A DNA stretch of 37,460 nt from Mesorhizobium sp. (GCA_004017535.1 SAJS01000031.1:1-37460); one strand, 5' to 3'; positions 17,057 to 26,600 are shown, counted from the first letter of the stretch. Program-made: numbers and translations. The notes: generated by a model from the letters alone, not told the origin.

Positions 17057-17680
17057 ATGGGTGAGATGAAAGCGTATCCCAAATATTTCGAGAAAATCCG
17101 GATCCGGCCGGAAAAGGACGCGGAGCTGAAGTCGCGCGCGCCGATCTGCCAGTGGGACGGCTGCAACGAGGCCGGCACGCATCGGGCGCCGGTCGGGCGG
17201 CTCAAGGAGGGCGAGTATTTCCGCTTCTGCTTCGATCATGTGCGCGAATACAACAAGGGCTTCAACTACTTCTCCGGCGTGTCGGACAGCGAGATCGCCC
17301 GCTTCCAGAAAGAGGCGCTGACCGGCCACAGGCCGACCTGGCGCATGGGCGCCAATGGCGGCGGGGCGCGCTCGGCGCCGGATTTCGCGCAGCAGCGCTC
17401 GGGACGCGCCGGCTACTACAACCGCATGCGCGACCCGTTCAACCTGTTCGGCTCAGGCGCGCGCGAGCCGCGCGAACGCAAGGCAAAGCCGCTTGAGGCC
17501 AAGGCGCTGGAAACGCTTGGCCTTGATACAAAGGCGACTGGTCAGGACATCAAGGCGCGTTATAAGGAACTGGTTAAGCGCCACCATCCGGATGCGAATG
17601 GCGGCGACAGAGGTTCGGAAGACCGGTTCCGCGATGTGCTGCAGGCCTATCGCGTGCTCAAGCAGGCAGGATTGTGCTGA
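17057..17680 (+). CDS. J-domain (DnaJ-like) protein with C-terminal J domain
   Basis: 207 residues. The J domain is at the C terminus (about 148-204), with helix II KARYKELVKRHHPDA containing the HPD triad (177-179) needed to stimulate DnaK. The N-terminal half is not a DnaJ domain. It holds CQWDGC, a His five residues later, and CFDH, a C-C-H-C-H pattern that could bind zinc, then a Gly/Ser/Arg-rich linker. ATG at 17057 is used; ATG at 17066 (MKAYPKYF) is an alternative. It lies about 120 bases before cobS on the same strand, and I recall this order in rhizobia, but a role in cobaltochelatase assembly is only inference. Confidence 0.9.
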   Translation: MGEMKAYPKYFEKIRIRPEKDAELKSRAPICQWDGCNEAGTHRAPVGRLKEGEYFRFCFDHVREYNKGFNYFSGVSDSEIARFQKEALTGHRPTWRMGANGGGARSAPDFAQQRSGRAGYYNRMRDPFNLFGSGAREPRERKAKPLEAKALETLGLDTKATGQDIKARYKELVKRHHPDANGGDRGSEDRFRDVLQAYRVLKQAGLC

Positions 17681-17803
17681 GCGGCCCTACGGTCCGTGTC
17701 GTTTTCCAACTTTCATAAGGTTGGAAAAGGCTCTAAGACCGCCCCCGGACAAAATCGATTGCCGGCGAAACGCGGCGTTTCGCCCGTGGAGACGTTGATA
17801 GAG

Positions 17804-18790
17804 ATGAACAAGGTCGATCGCGACATCGCCAACCTGCCCGACACGACGGTGTCGGTGAAGGAGAAATTCGGTTTCGAGTCCAAGATGGTCGTTCCTGCCT
17901 ATTCGGCGGCGACCGAGCATGTCCCGGACATCGACCCGGATTATCTGTTCGACAAGGCGACGACATTGGCGATCCTCGCCGGCTTTGCCTACAACCGCCG
18001 CGTGATGGTGTCGGGCTATCACGGCACCGGCAAGTCGACGCATATCGAGCAGGTCGCGGCGCGGCTCAACTGGCCTTGCGTGCGCGTCAACCTCGACAGC
18101 CATGTCAGCCGTATCGACCTCGTCGGCAAGGACGCCATCGTCGTCAAGGAGGGCCTGCAGGTCACCGAGTTCCGCGACGGCATCCTGCCCTGGGCCTATC
18201 AGCACAATGTCGCGCTCTGCTTCGACGAGTACGATGCCGGCCGGCCGGACGTGATGTTCGTCATCCAGCGCGTGCTGGAATCGTCGGGCCGGCTCACGCT
18301 GCTCGACCAGAGCCGCGTCATCCGCCCGCATCCGGCCTTCCGGCTGTTCGCCACCGCCAACACGGTCGGTCTCGGCGACACCACCGGCCTCTATCACGGC
18401 ACGCAGCAGATCAACCAGGCGCAGATGGACCGCTGGTCGATCGTCACCACGCTCAACTACCTGCCGCACGACAATGAAGTGAACATCGTGCTGGCCAAGG
18501 CCAAGCACTATCGCGACAACAAGGGCAGGGACATCGTCAACAAGATGGTGCGCGTCGCCGACATGACGCGCTCGGCCTTCATCAATGGCGATCTGTCGAC
18601 CGTGATGAGCCCGCGTACCGTCATCACCTGGGCCGAAAACGCCGAGATCTTCGGCGATGTCGGCATGGCGTTCCGGCTGACCTTCCTCAACAAATGCGAC
18701 GAGCTGGAGCGTTCGGTGGTGGCCGAGTTCTATCAGCGCGCCTTCGGCGAGGATCTGCCGGAGAGCGCCGCCAATGTGGTGCTGGGCTAG
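17804..18790 (+). CDS. cobS: Cobaltochelatase subunit CobS
   Basis: A 328-residue AAA+ ATPase (characterised CobS is about 330). With CobT and CobN it inserts Co2+ into hydrogenobyrinic acid a,c-diamide in the aerobic cobalamin pathway. Walker A is GYHGTGKST (71-79), Walker [11 protein letters not shown], sensor-like [10 protein letters not shown]. An in-frame ATG at 17696 would add 36 residues of non-conserved sequence, so [14 protein letters not shown] (17804) is chosen. cobT follows after 56 bases. cobN is not in the window. Confidence 0.96.
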   Translation: MNKVDRDIANLPDTTVSVKEKFGFESKMVVPAYSAATEHVPDIDPDYLFDKATTLAILAGFAYNRRVMVSGYHGTGKSTHIEQVAARLNWPCVRVNLDSHVSRIDLVGKDAIVVKEGLQVTEFRDGILPWAYQHNVALCFDEYDAGRPDVMFVIQRVLESSGRLTLLDQSRVIRPHPAFRLFATANTVGLGDTTGLYHGTQQINQAQMDRWSIVTTLNYLPHDNEVNIVLAKAKHYRDNKGRDIVNKMVRVADMTRSAFINGDLSTVMSPRTVITWAENAEIFGDVGMAFRLTFLNKCDELERSVVAEFYQRAFGEDLPESAANVVLG

Positions 18791-18846
18791 GCGCGCAGCT
18801 GAATGGCCTCCGGCCGTTCGGCATGAAAACGCGCAGGGAATGATCA

Positions 18847-20745
18847 ATGGCGGGTCCGGGCGACAACACGCGCAACAAGCCGAAGAACGGGTCTGAAGCG
18901 GACAGCTTCAAGCGCGCCGTGACCGTGTGCATGCGCGCCGTCGCCGGCGACAAGGACCTCGAGGTCGGCTTCGCCAAGGACCGGCCGGCGCTGGCCGGCA
19001 ACCGCGCCCGGCTGCCCGATCTGCCGAAGAAGGCTTCCCGCAACGACATCGCGATCACCCGCGGCATCGGCGATTCCATGGCGCTGAAGCGCGCCTGCCA
19101 CGATCAGCGCATCCACAATAAGTTGGCGCCGGAAGGGAAGCTCGCGCGGTCCATCTTCGATGCCGTCGAGCAGGCGCGCGTCGAGGCGATCGGCAGCCGC
19201 GCCATGCAGGGCGTGGCCGACAATATCGGCTCGATGCTCGAGGACAAATACGCCAAGGCGAATCTCGTCGACGTCAGGGACAAGGCCGACGCGCCGCTGG
19301 AAGAAGCGATCGCGCTGATCGTGCGCGAAAAACTCACCGGCCGCGCGATCCCGAAGAGCGCCGAGCGGCTGGTCGATCTCTGGCGCCCTTGGGTCGAGGA
19401 AAAGGCGGGCGGCGACCTCGACGGCCTCTCGGCCAAGCTTGAGGACCAGCAGGCCTTTGCCCGCGTCGTGCGCGACATGCTGGTTTCCATGGAGATGGCC
19501 GAGGAACTCGGCGACGACCAGGAAACCGACGACTCCGAGGAAAACGAAGAGAACGAGCAGCAGGGCGAGGAACAGAGCGAGGAAGGCGGCGAGGAGGATT
19601 CCGGCTCCGAGCAGTCGCAGTCGGAAGATGCCGAGGCCTCCGCCGACGAGGAAGAGTCGGCCGAGACGGAAGCGACCGACGCCACCTCGGACGACCTCTC
19701 CGACGAGGACGATTCCGACGCCGAGACGCCGGGCGAGGCCAAGCGCAACGACAACCCGTTCCTCAATTTGCCGAAAGAGATCGACTACAAGGTCTTCACC
19801 ACCGCCTTCGACGAGACGGTGGGGGCCGAGGACCTTTGCGAGGAAGAGGAGCTCGACCGGCTGCGCGCCTTCCTCGACAAGCAGCTCGCCAACCTGTCCG
19901 GCGTCGTCGGACGGTTGGCCAACCGGCTGCAGCGCCGGCTGATGGCGCAGCAGAACCGCTCCTGGGATTTCGATCTTGAGGAAGGCTATCTCGATCCGGC
20001 GCGCCTCGTGCGTGTCGTCATCGATCCGATGCAGCCGCTGTCCTTCAAGCAGGAGCGCGACACCAAGTTCCGTGACACAGTGGTGTCGCTGGTGCTCGAC
20101 AATTCGGGCTCGATGCGCGGCCGGCCCATCACGGTCGCGGCGACCTGCGCCGACATCCTGGCGCGCACGCTGGAGCGCTGCGGCGTTTCGGTCGAGATCC
20201 TCGGCTTCACCACCCGCGCCTGGAAAGGCGGGCAGGCGCGCGAGAAATGGCTGAAGGACGGCAAGCCCCCCAATCCCGGCCGGCTCAACGACCTGCGCCA
20301 CATCATCTACAAGTCCGCCGACCATCCATGGCGGCGCGCCCGGCGCAATCTCGGGCTGATGATGCGCGAGGGCCTGCTCAAGGAAAACATCGACGGCGAG
20401 GCGCTGCTTTGGGCGCATAACCGGCTGATCGGCCGGCCCGAGCAGCGCAAGATCCTGATGATGATCTCGGACGGCGCGCCGGTCGACGATTCCACGCTCT
20501 CGGTCAATCCGGGCAACTATCTGGAGCGCCATCTGCGGGCGGTCATCGAGCTGATCGAGACGCGTTCGCCGGTCGAGCTTTTGGCCATCGGCATCGGTCA
20601 CGACGTCACGCGTTACTACCGCCGCGCCGTCACCATCGTCGATGCCGAGGAACTGGCCGGGGCCATGACCGAGCAGCTCGCCTCGCTTTTCGGCGAGGAA
20701 AGCGCGCGCGACACCCGGCGCGGCGGTTTGCGGCGCGCCGGATGA
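18847..20745 (+). CDS. cobT: Cobaltochelatase subunit CobT
   Basis: 632 residues, matching CobT. A long very acidic segment (about 222-298, Glu/Asp/Ser/Gln with a pI far from the rest) separates the N-terminal domain from a C-terminal VWA domain with MIDAS motif DNSGSMRGR (near 418). CobS and CobT form a stacked ring complex that powers the CobN chelatase, similar to BchI/BchD. The stop overlaps the next start (ATGA), coupling it to the phytase-family protein. Confidence 0.96.
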   Translation: MAGPGDNTRNKPKNGSEADSFKRAVTVCMRAVAGDKDLEVGFAKDRPALAGNRARLPDLPKKASRNDIAITRGIGDSMALKRACHDQRIHNKLAPEGKLARSIFDAVEQARVEAIGSRAMQGVADNIGSMLEDKYAKANLVDVRDKADAPLEEAIALIVREKLTGRAIPKSAERLVDLWRPWVEEKAGGDLDGLSAKLEDQQAFARVVRDMLVSMEMAEELGDDQETDDSEENEENEQQGEEQSEEGGEEDSGSEQSQSEDAEASADEEESAETEATDATSDDLSDEDDSDAETPGEAKRNDNPFLNLPKEIDYKVFTTAFDETVGAEDLCEEEELDRLRAFLDKQLANLSGVVGRLANRLQRRLMAQQNRSWDFDLEEGYLDPARLVRVVIDPMQPLSFKQERDTKFRDTVVSLVLDNSGSMRGRPITVAATCADILARTLERCGVSVEILGFTTRAWKGGQAREKWLKDGKPPNPGRLNDLRHIIYKSADHPWRRARRNLGLMMREGLLKENIDGEALLWAHNRLIGRPEQRKILMMISDGAPVDDSTLSVNPGNYLERHLRAVIELIETRSPVELLAIGIGHDVTRYYRRAVTIVDAEELAGAMTEQLASLFGEESARDTRRGGLRRAG

Positions 20746-21758
20746 TCTTTTCGGGGCGGCGTGCGCGGCGGACGCTCTTCGCCTGCGTGCTGACCTGCGC
20801 TTCGCCGGCCATTGCCGCCCAGAGAGCTCCCGTCGAGGCCGTCGAGATTTCGGCGCGGCCGATCACCCAGTTCCATACCGGCCACGACCAGACGCGGTTC
20901 GGACCGTTCGAATTCGTCGGCGGGCTGGAGATGACCTCGCCGGCGCGCGATTTCGGCGCGCTGTCGGCGCTTCGTTTCTTGAAGCCGGGCAGCGACTTCA
21001 TTGGGGTCGCCGACACCGGCTTCTGGTTCTTCGGCACGATCGCGCATGACGCCGGCAAGCGACCGTCGGGTGTCAAGAATTTCCGCATGCAGCAGATGGT
21101 CGACGCTTCGGGACGGCCGATCGACCGGAAATGGAAGGTCGACGCGGAAGGGCTCGCGGTGAAGGACGGCATCGCCACCGTCGGCTTCGAGCGCGACCAG
21201 CGCGTCACCCAGTTCAAGATCGACCCCGACAATATGAAAGCGCCGATCCGGCAGCTCGACTATCTGGTTCCCGCCCAGGAGCTGCGCCAGAACCGCGGCT
21301 TCGAGACCGTCACCCATGCCCATCCTTATGGGCAGCACGCCGGCGGGCTGGTCGTGGTTTCGGAGAGGAGCCTCGACAAGGCGGGCAACGTCTACGCCGC
21401 CATTATCGAAGGTCCGCACAAGGGCGTCTTCACCGTCAAGCGCAATGGCGATTTCGACATCACCGACGGCGCCTTCCTGCCGGACGGCGACCTGCTTCTG
21501 CTCGAACGCAGCTTCTCGATCGCGCGCGGGGTGAAGATGCGGCTGCGGCGCATCTATGGCGAGAGCGTCGAGAAGGGCGCGGTCGCCGACGGCCCGGTGC
21601 TGATGGAGGCCGATCTGGGCTACCAGATCGACAATATGGAAGGGCTCGACGTCTGGACTCGCGACGACGGCGCGCTGATGGTGTCGCTGGTATCCGACGA
21701 CAACCATTCGATCCTGCAGCACGACCTCTATTTGGAATTCATCCTGCACCAGGACTGA
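20742..21758 (+). CDS. Exported esterase-like activity of phytase family protein (PF13449-like)
   Basis: 338 residues with a signal peptide ([22 protein letters not shown]). The mature part has [41 protein letters not shown] and [27 protein letters not shown], the pattern of the phytase-like esterase beta-propeller family. The enzymatic substrate is not established for this family. Its start lies inside the cobT stop, so it is translated from the cobT mRNA, although no cobalamin role is known. Confidence 0.85.
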   Translation: MIFSGRRARRTLFACVLTCASPAIAAQRAPVEAVEISARPITQFHTGHDQTRFGPFEFVGGLEMTSPARDFGALSALRFLKPGSDFIGVADTGFWFFGTIAHDAGKRPSGVKNFRMQQMVDASGRPIDRKWKVDAEGLAVKDGIATVGFERDQRVTQFKIDPDNMKAPIRQLDYLVPAQELRQNRGFETVTHAHPYGQHAGGLVVVSERSLDKAGNVYAAIIEGPHKGVFTVKRNGDFDITDGAFLPDGDLLLLERSFSIARGVKMRLRRIYGESVEKGAVADGPVLMEADLGYQIDNMEGLDVWTRDDGALMVSLVSDDNHSILQHDLYLEFILHQD

Positions 21759-21786
21759 GCAAGACCGGCCGGCAAACGCCGGGAGA

Positions 21787-22590
21787 TTACCGGCCGACGT
21801 GGCGGACTTCGTTCATCACGAAATTGGCGGCGCGCTTGCTCCGGTTGCGGATCTTGAGCGTCGCGGTGTTGTCGACGAAATAGGTGTGAAGGATGCTGTC
21901 GCGGGTGCGTACTTCCGGCCCGACAGTATCGACCGCGTGCCAGGTGTCGGTGCCGACCGCAAAGGCGTAGCCCGTGTTCGGCGAAAACGACATCCGGTGC
22001 GAATTCTCGAAACGCCCGTCCGGCATGCGCTCGGCGAAGCGGGTGCCGATGTGGTTGATCGAGTCGTCCTCCGGCAAATAGAACTGGACCGTGATGCCCT
22101 TCCATTTCGTGTCGGTGTGGAAGCCAATCTTGTAGCCCGCCACGTCGCGCGTCAGCATCGGCACCGGATACATGCCGACCTTCATGAAATCCGAGCCGAA
22201 CCGGCGCTCCAGACCCGGGGCAAGGCGGCGCATGAAGGCATCCTTCAGTTCCGGCGCGTGCAATGCCTTGCCGACCAAGGCCCAGACGGCCCGTTTCTCA
22301 GCTGGCAGATGGCGGATATATTCGGGATAGAGGTCGATCTTGATCCGCGTCGCGGTGCCGTCGGCCTTGATGTTCACATTGTTGCGGCCCTTGAGCGCGC
22401 GATATTCGCGCGCCTCGGGCATGGCGGCGCGCATGCGCTGATAGAGGTCCGCCGGAAAGATATCCGTCATCTCAAGATGCCAGAACGGCTTTTCCACGAA
22501 GGTGGCGCGGTTCACCGCCTCCACCATGTGGGAGACAACATGCTGCAGCGTTTGTTTGGCTGATGCTGACGCGCCGTCTAAGACCGACAT
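21787..22590 (-). CDS. 2-oxoglutarate/Fe(II)-dependent oxygenase-like protein
   Basis: 267 residues. The Fe(II) ligands H158-x-D160 (GFHTDTKWKG) and H218 (DTWHAVDTV) and a following Arg (R228 or R230) form the 2-His-1-carboxylate facial triad and cosubstrate site of 2OG oxygenases. The strand pattern (GITVQFYLPED, TGYAFAVGTDTWHAV) agrees. The frame is open upstream to 22758, but ATG at 22590 has a strong GGGGAAGG site seven bases before it. The substrate is unknown; neighbours suggest surface-polymer or glycan work, which is inference. It is convergent with the phytase-family gene. Confidence 0.8.
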   Translation of the reverse strand: MSVLDGASASAKQTLQHVVSHMVEAVNRATFVEKPFWHLEMTDIFPADLYQRMRAAMPEAREYRALKGRNNVNIKADGTATRIKIDLYPEYIRHLPAEKRAVWALVGKALHAPELKDAFMRRLAPGLERRFGSDFMKVGMYPVPMLTRDVAGYKIGFHTDTKWKGITVQFYLPEDDSINHIGTRFAERMPDGRFENSHRMSFSPNTGYAFAVGTDTWHAVDTVGPEVRTRDSILHTYFVDNTATLKIRNRSKRAANFVMNEVRHVGR

Positions 22591-22809
22591 GGATAACCTT
22601 CCCCAATCCGAAGAACCCCGAACCCAAATTTCTTGAATAGATATCTCGCCGACCGTGCGGAATGCTAACCAAAGCACAGGCTGGATTGCAATGATCCACG
22701 GGCTGACTTCAATCGCGGTTTCCAAATTACGAGGTGATGTTGCATCGGCGCAAAGCAAGGGCGTTGCAAGGCACCCGGCGACGATGCTGATTTGGCCGCA
22801 AGCCGATAT

Positions 22810-24585
22810 TCAACGGACCTTGTAGATCTCGATCGGCTTGCCCGCGGTCGACTGGTCCAGTTCAAGCCATGCCGGCTGGTCGCCCTGCAGCAACGCCGCG
22901 GCAAGGCCATCCGGCGCGTCCAAGCCCAGCGATATCTCTTCCGTGTTGCCGCGGCAGATCGCGATCAATCCCACTCGCTCGCGCTGGATAACGGCGCGGG
23001 CTGCTTCCGGCGTTCCCATGAAAGCGTCGAGCATGGCAAGATTGCCGCCGACATTGCGGTGGTAAGGGCCGGCCAGCGCCCGGTGTCCGGTGAACATCAG
23101 TATCCCCGAGCCGAGATTGGACGAGGCAAGCACCGTCGTCGCCGGCAAGGCGGCCAGATCGCGGAAGTCGGTCGGCTTGCCGCAGGTCACGGCATGGTCG
23201 GGGTCGGAATTGATCTGCTGCGGCGCCCTCTGGACCGCGGATTGCGCCGCTACCGCTACCCCGGCCCAGGTCGCATTGAGCGAGACCAGCCATGCCATGA
23301 CAATGCCCATGGAGATGCGCCATGAGGGCGCGGCGCTGGCCCTGAGGCGGATTTGCGCGATCCAGGCCGAGAGCGGCAGCACGGCGAAGGCGACGGAAAA
23401 GGTCGAGCCGCGCACCTGCCAGAGGCTGACGCCGAAGGCGACGACAAGCAGGATGGCGGCCAGCATCTCCTCGCGGCGCAGACGACGGCTTCGCAGCTGA
23501 AAGCCGATCAGCAGGATGGCGATGAAGGGCGTCACATAGCGCGCCGCCATCAGCTTGGGCTGGTGGATGGCGACGCTCCAGAAGGGCTGCGCTTCGACCA
23601 CGTCGGCCAGCCAATAGGTGCGGATGCGCTCGTCCATGCCCGCATAGGGCGATGCCAGACATTGCGGGAAGAACACAATCACGGCGGCCGCGACTACCAC
23701 CGTAAGGGCCAGCATTGAAGCAAGCCGCGCCCGGACCGTCGATGCGGTCAATGTCGAGGTGATCGCGAGGCCGAATCCGGAAAGCGCCGCAACCGCGAAC
23801 TGGAAGGATGAGAACGCGTCGCATTGGGCGACGCCCCAGTCGGCTGGCCGGATGGTTGCCACGAAGACCAGGAAGGCGACGCCGGCAAATCCAAGGCCGA
23901 AGCCGCGCGCCGTGAGGCGCTCCTTATCGTCGAGGATGAACAGGGCCGCGGCGCAGATGCCGAGCGTCGCCACGTAGGGAGCGGTCTCCATGCCGACAGC
24001 GAGCGTCAGGCCGGCACAAATGCCTGACAGAAGGGCGGCAGGCCGCCAGGAGGGCGCTTCCATCAGAAGCCACAGGCTGGCCGCCGTCAGCAGCAGCTGG
24101 ACATTGTGATGATCGATCACGCCTGGGCTGTAGATCACCAGGAAGAAAAGCGCCGCCGTCGACAGGATGACCGCCGGCATTGCCACATTCGCTCCGGCGA
24201 AGCGCTGGGCGGCGCGCATAAGCACGAATATGGTCAGCCCGTAGAGCGTGGTCGGCCAGATGATCTGCGCTGCCCGTTCGGCGAAGGCGGTGCCGGCGCC
24301 CAGCGCGTCGAAGGCCATGACAAGCAAAGCGAGCGGCGCGTCCACCAGCCGCGACCAGTGCATGACGAAACCGCCCGCCGTGCCCATCCTGTATTGATGG
24401 AGATCGAACCAGCCCTGGCCGGCGAGCAGGTCGCGGACCTCGACCAGCCGCAGCATGCTGTCATTGTCCGCGCCATAATTCGCAAGGGTTGGGAAGCCGG
24501 CAACCGCGTTGACGGTCAACACCACCAGCGTGGCGCATGCCGCAAGCAGGAGATCGTTTTTCCAACCGGTGGCGTGCACGGTCAT
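22810..24585 (-). CDS. STT3/AglB-like GT-C superfamily membrane glycosyltransferase
   Basis: 591 residues with about 11-13 predicted membrane helices over residues 10-440 and a soluble C-terminal part (about 450-591). Near helix 1 the motif GADNDSMLRLVEVRDL has the acidic pair and downstream Arg seen in oligosaccharyltransferase STT3/PglB/AglB. A second loop carries GVIDHHNVQLLL, like the conserved DHH loop of archaeal AglB. No clear WWDYG motif is seen in the C-terminal part, so true oligosaccharyltransferase activity is not shown. Alternatives are a lipid-linked sugar transferase of the ArnT/PMT kind. It is 219 bases upstream of the 2OG oxygenase on the same strand. Confidence 0.72.
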   Translation of the reverse strand: MTVHATGWKNDLLLAACATLVVLTVNAVAGFPTLANYGADNDSMLRLVEVRDLLAGQGWFDLHQYRMGTAGGFVMHWSRLVDAPLALLVMAFDALGAGTAFAERAAQIIWPTTLYGLTIFVLMRAAQRFAGANVAMPAVILSTAALFFLVIYSPGVIDHHNVQLLLTAASLWLLMEAPSWRPAALLSGICAGLTLAVGMETAPYVATLGICAAALFILDDKERLTARGFGLGFAGVAFLVFVATIRPADWGVAQCDAFSSFQFAVAALSGFGLAITSTLTASTVRARLASMLALTVVVAAAVIVFFPQCLASPYAGMDERIRTYWLADVVEAQPFWSVAIHQPKLMAARYVTPFIAILLIGFQLRSRRLRREEMLAAILLVVAFGVSLWQVRGSTFSVAFAVLPLSAWIAQIRLRASAAPSWRISMGIVMAWLVSLNATWAGVAVAAQSAVQRAPQQINSDPDHAVTCGKPTDFRDLAALPATTVLASSNLGSGILMFTGHRALAGPYHRNVGGNLAMLDAFMGTPEAARAVIQRERVGLIAICRGNTEEISLGLDAPDGLAAALLQGDQPAWLELDQSTAGKPIEIYKVR

Positions 24586-24603
24586 GGTGGTCGCTAAGCC
24601 TTA

Positions 24604-24652
24604 GAGCAATTCCGGGAAAAGTGTGACACGGCTTTCCGTCAGGAATTGCTTC
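24604..24652. repeat. Palindromic repeat, copy 3 of 3 (opposite orientation)
   Basis: Outer arms GAGCAATTCC (24604-24613) and GGAATTGCTTC (24642-24652) pair with one bulged base; inner GGAAAA and CTTTCC arms surround GTGTGACACGG. In reverse complement the core reads CCGTGTCACAC, matching the CCG...CAC core of the two other copies. It lies between the GT-C gene and the upstream spermidine-synthase-like gene. Confidence 0.75.
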
Positions 24653-24665
24653 AAAACAAAGAGTT

Positions 24666-24703
24666 AGAGTGGTTCGTCGTTCCCTGATACGGCGAACCGC
24701 TCT
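24666..24703. repeat. Second hairpin adjacent to palindromic repeat copy 3
   Basis: AGAGTGGTTCG (24666-24676) and CGAACCGCTCT (24693-24703) pair with one G-T-type mismatch around a 16-base loop. Together with 24604-24652 it makes a two-hairpin mosaic in the 189-base gap. It may act as an mRNA-stabilising or terminating structure between two minus-strand genes. Confidence 0.6.
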
Positions 24704-24774
24704 GGAGAATTTCCGCGATCCTGCATCATCGGGCGTAACAAAGCGTAAAGCGGCCGCGGCTGTGAAGGAAAGCG

Positions 24775-25449
24775 TCAAGGCCGGTTGGTCGCAACCCAGA
24801 TAACATGGCGGGCGCCGCGCTTGCCGTTGGCCCGCGTGTTGATCTCCTCGACCGCGAAGCCTGCCTGCTTTAGCCGCCGGGTGAAGCCGCCGTCCGGTCC
24901 CTGCGACCAGACCGCCAGGACGCCGCCTGGTTTCAATGCGGCGCGCGCGGCGGCCAGCCCGGCCGCGTCATAGAGCGAGTCATTGCCCTTGTAGACGATG
25001 CCCTCGGGACCGTTGTCGACGTCAAGCAGGATGGCGTCCCAAGCGGCTTTCTGCGCCCTTATCAACTGGCCGACATCAGCTTCGCGAATGCTGACGCGAG
25101 GATCGTCGAGGCAGCCGCCGAAGATCGTCGACATCGGCCCGCGCGCCCAGGCGACGACCGTGGGGACAAGCTCGGCGACGGTGACGGCGGCGTCGCCATC
25201 GAGCGCGGCGAGAGCGGCGCGCAAGGTGAAGCCCATGCCGAGCCCGCCGATGAGGATGCTTGGCCGCTTGCGGCTGGCGATCCGCTCGCAGGAAAGCTTG
25301 GCGAGCGCCTCCTCCGAGCCGCTGAGGCGGCTGTTCATCAGCTCGTTGGTGCCGAGCATGATCGAGAATTCAGTGCCGCGCTGCTTCAGGCGCAGTTCCT
25401 GGCCGCCATCGGGGGTGCGGGCGGAATCAAGCTGAACCCAGGGGATCAC
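24775..25449 (-). CDS. Spermidine synthase-like methyltransferase-fold protein
   Basis: 224 residues of the SpeE-like Rossmann methyltransferase group. The nucleotide/SAM motif is ILIGGLGMGFTLRAAL (about 65-80). An acidic VAELVPTVVAWAR follows, and DAILLDVDNGPEG marks the catalytic Asp region. It is shorter than true spermidine synthase (about 280), lacks its N-terminal beta domain, and may have another substrate. It lies 58 bases downstream of the YhhQ-like gene, with a palindromic repeat between them. Confidence 0.82.
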   Translation of the reverse strand: MIPWVQLDSARTPDGGQELRLKQRGTEFSIMLGTNELMNSRLSGSEEALAKLSCERIASRKRPSILIGGLGMGFTLRAALAALDGDAAVTVAELVPTVVAWARGPMSTIFGGCLDDPRVSIREADVGQLIRAQKAAWDAILLDVDNGPEGIVYKGNDSLYDAAGLAAARAALKPGGVLAVWSQGPDGGFTRRLKQAGFAVEEINTRANGKRGARHVIWVATNRP

Positions 25450-25466
25450 GGTCTCTCTTTTGGCTT

Positions 25467-25515
25467 GAGCATGATCTTTTCCAAAAACCGAGTCCCACTT
25501 TTTGGGATCATGCTC
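25467..25515. repeat. Palindromic repeat, copy 2 of 3
   Basis: Outer arms GAGCATGATC and GATCATGCTC are perfect over 10 bp. Inside, CCAAAAA and TTTTTGG pair, with a TTTT bulge and a CCG...CAC loop, the same layout as copy 1 at 4078. The right arm contains the stop codon of the minus-strand YhhQ-like gene. Confidence 0.8.
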
Positions 25516-26194
25516 CGACGGCGACCGCCGGCTGGCTCCAGCGTGCGGCGAGCAGCCGGTAGGGGATCAGCGCCACCACGGCGATGATGAGCTTGACCGA
25601 AAGGTCGCCAAGCGCCCAGGAGACCCAGCGCATCGTCTCGACCGGCAGCACGCCCATCAGCGGCGCGGTCTCAAGCGCGAAACCGTCATTGGGGCCGGCA
25701 AAGGCGAAGGCGGCGGAAAAGGCGACGCCGAAGAAGACGAGCGTGTCGAACACCGAGCCGACCAGCGTGCCGACGATCGGCGCGCGCCACCAGCTCTGCC
25801 GGCGCAGCCGGTTGAACACGGTGACGTCGAGCAATTGCGCGGTGAGGAAGGCGGCGCCGGAAGCGGCCGCGATGCGCACCAGCCGATCGGCGGCGGTCTC
25901 GAACTCGATCAGGCCATGACGGAACAGGAAGGGCGGGACTAGGATCGAGCAGGTGACCGCGGTCATGAAGCCGACGAACACCACCTTGCGCGCCACGGCC
26001 GGGCCGTAGCGGCGGTTGGCGAGGTCGGTGACCAGGAAGGAGAAAGGATAGGTGAAGGCGCCCCAGGTCAGCAGGTCTGCCAGCGACAGGCCGCCGACCT
26101 GGCCCTGCATCGGGAACTGCACGAGGATATTCGACGCCACGACGACAAGCGCCATGGCGGCCACGAAGGGCAGGTATCGCGTCAGGAAATTCAT
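25508..26194 (-). CDS. YhhQ family queuosine precursor transporter (VUT, DUF165)
   Basis: 228 residues with six predicted membrane helices. The family signature is visible in TYPFSFLVTDLANRRYG, and helices such as AAASGAAFLTAQLLDVTVFNRLR and VGSVFDTLVFFGVAF fit. YhhQ imports preQ0/preQ1, used to make queuosine in tRNA. No preQ1 riboswitch was recognised upstream. The stop codon lies inside palindromic repeat copy 2. It is downstream of rpmB on the same strand. Confidence 0.9.
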   Translation of the reverse strand: MNFLTRYLPFVAAMALVVVASNILVQFPMQGQVGGLSLADLLTWGAFTYPFSFLVTDLANRRYGPAVARKVVFVGFMTAVTCSILVPPFLFRHGLIEFETAADRLVRIAAASGAAFLTAQLLDVTVFNRLRRQSWWRAPIVGTLVGSVFDTLVFFGVAFSAAFAFAGPNDGFALETAPLMGVLPVETMRWVSWALGDLSVKLIIAVVALIPYRLLAARWSQPAVAVGA

Positions 26195-26254
26195 TTTTTT
26201 ATCCTGGGTAATGGAACCAGCCGAGCGTCATGCCGACGCCCGCTCTTATTCCGA

Positions 26255-26273
26255 GCACCGGTCTGGCCGGTGC
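26255..26273 (-). terminator. Hairpin downstream of rpmB
   Basis: GCACCGG and CCGGTGC form a perfect 7-bp stem with a 5-base loop about 30 bases after the rpmB stop. There is no T-run, so terminator function is uncertain. Confidence 0.3.
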
Positions 26274-26303
26274 CCGAGGCGGTCGTCTCCGCCCGAAAGC
26301 TGC

Positions 26304-26600
26304 TTAGGCGGCGGACTGCTCGGCAAGCTTCTTGGCGATCTGCTTCTTCAGCAGACGAGCGCGCTGCGACAATTCCTTGACGTCGGCCTTGACCAGGAAG
26401 GCGTCGAGGCCGCCGCGATGCTCGACCGAACGCAGCGCGTTGGCCGAAATGCGCAGCCGAACGTTCTGGTTCAGCGCTTCGGAAATCAGCGTCACATTGA
26501 CCAGGTTCGGCAGGAAGCGACGCTTGGTCTTGTTGTTGGCGTGGCTCACATTGTTGCCGGTCTGGACTGCCTTGGCAGTGAGTTCGCAGGTGCGGGACAT
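26304..26600 (-). CDS. rpmB: 50S ribosomal protein L28
   Basis: 98 residues, normal for alphaproteobacteria. It starts [32 protein letters not shown], the canonical L28 N terminus, with [32 protein letters not shown] following. GAAGG lies about ten bases before the ATG. It is divergent from the DUF3108 gene across 257 bases, which should hold both promoters, although none could be fixed with confidence. Confidence 0.98.
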   Translation of the reverse strand: MSRTCELTAKAVQTGNNVSHANNKTKRRFLPNLVNVTLISEALNQNVRLRISANALRSVEHRGGLDAFLVKADVKELSQRARLLKKQIAKKLAEQSAA

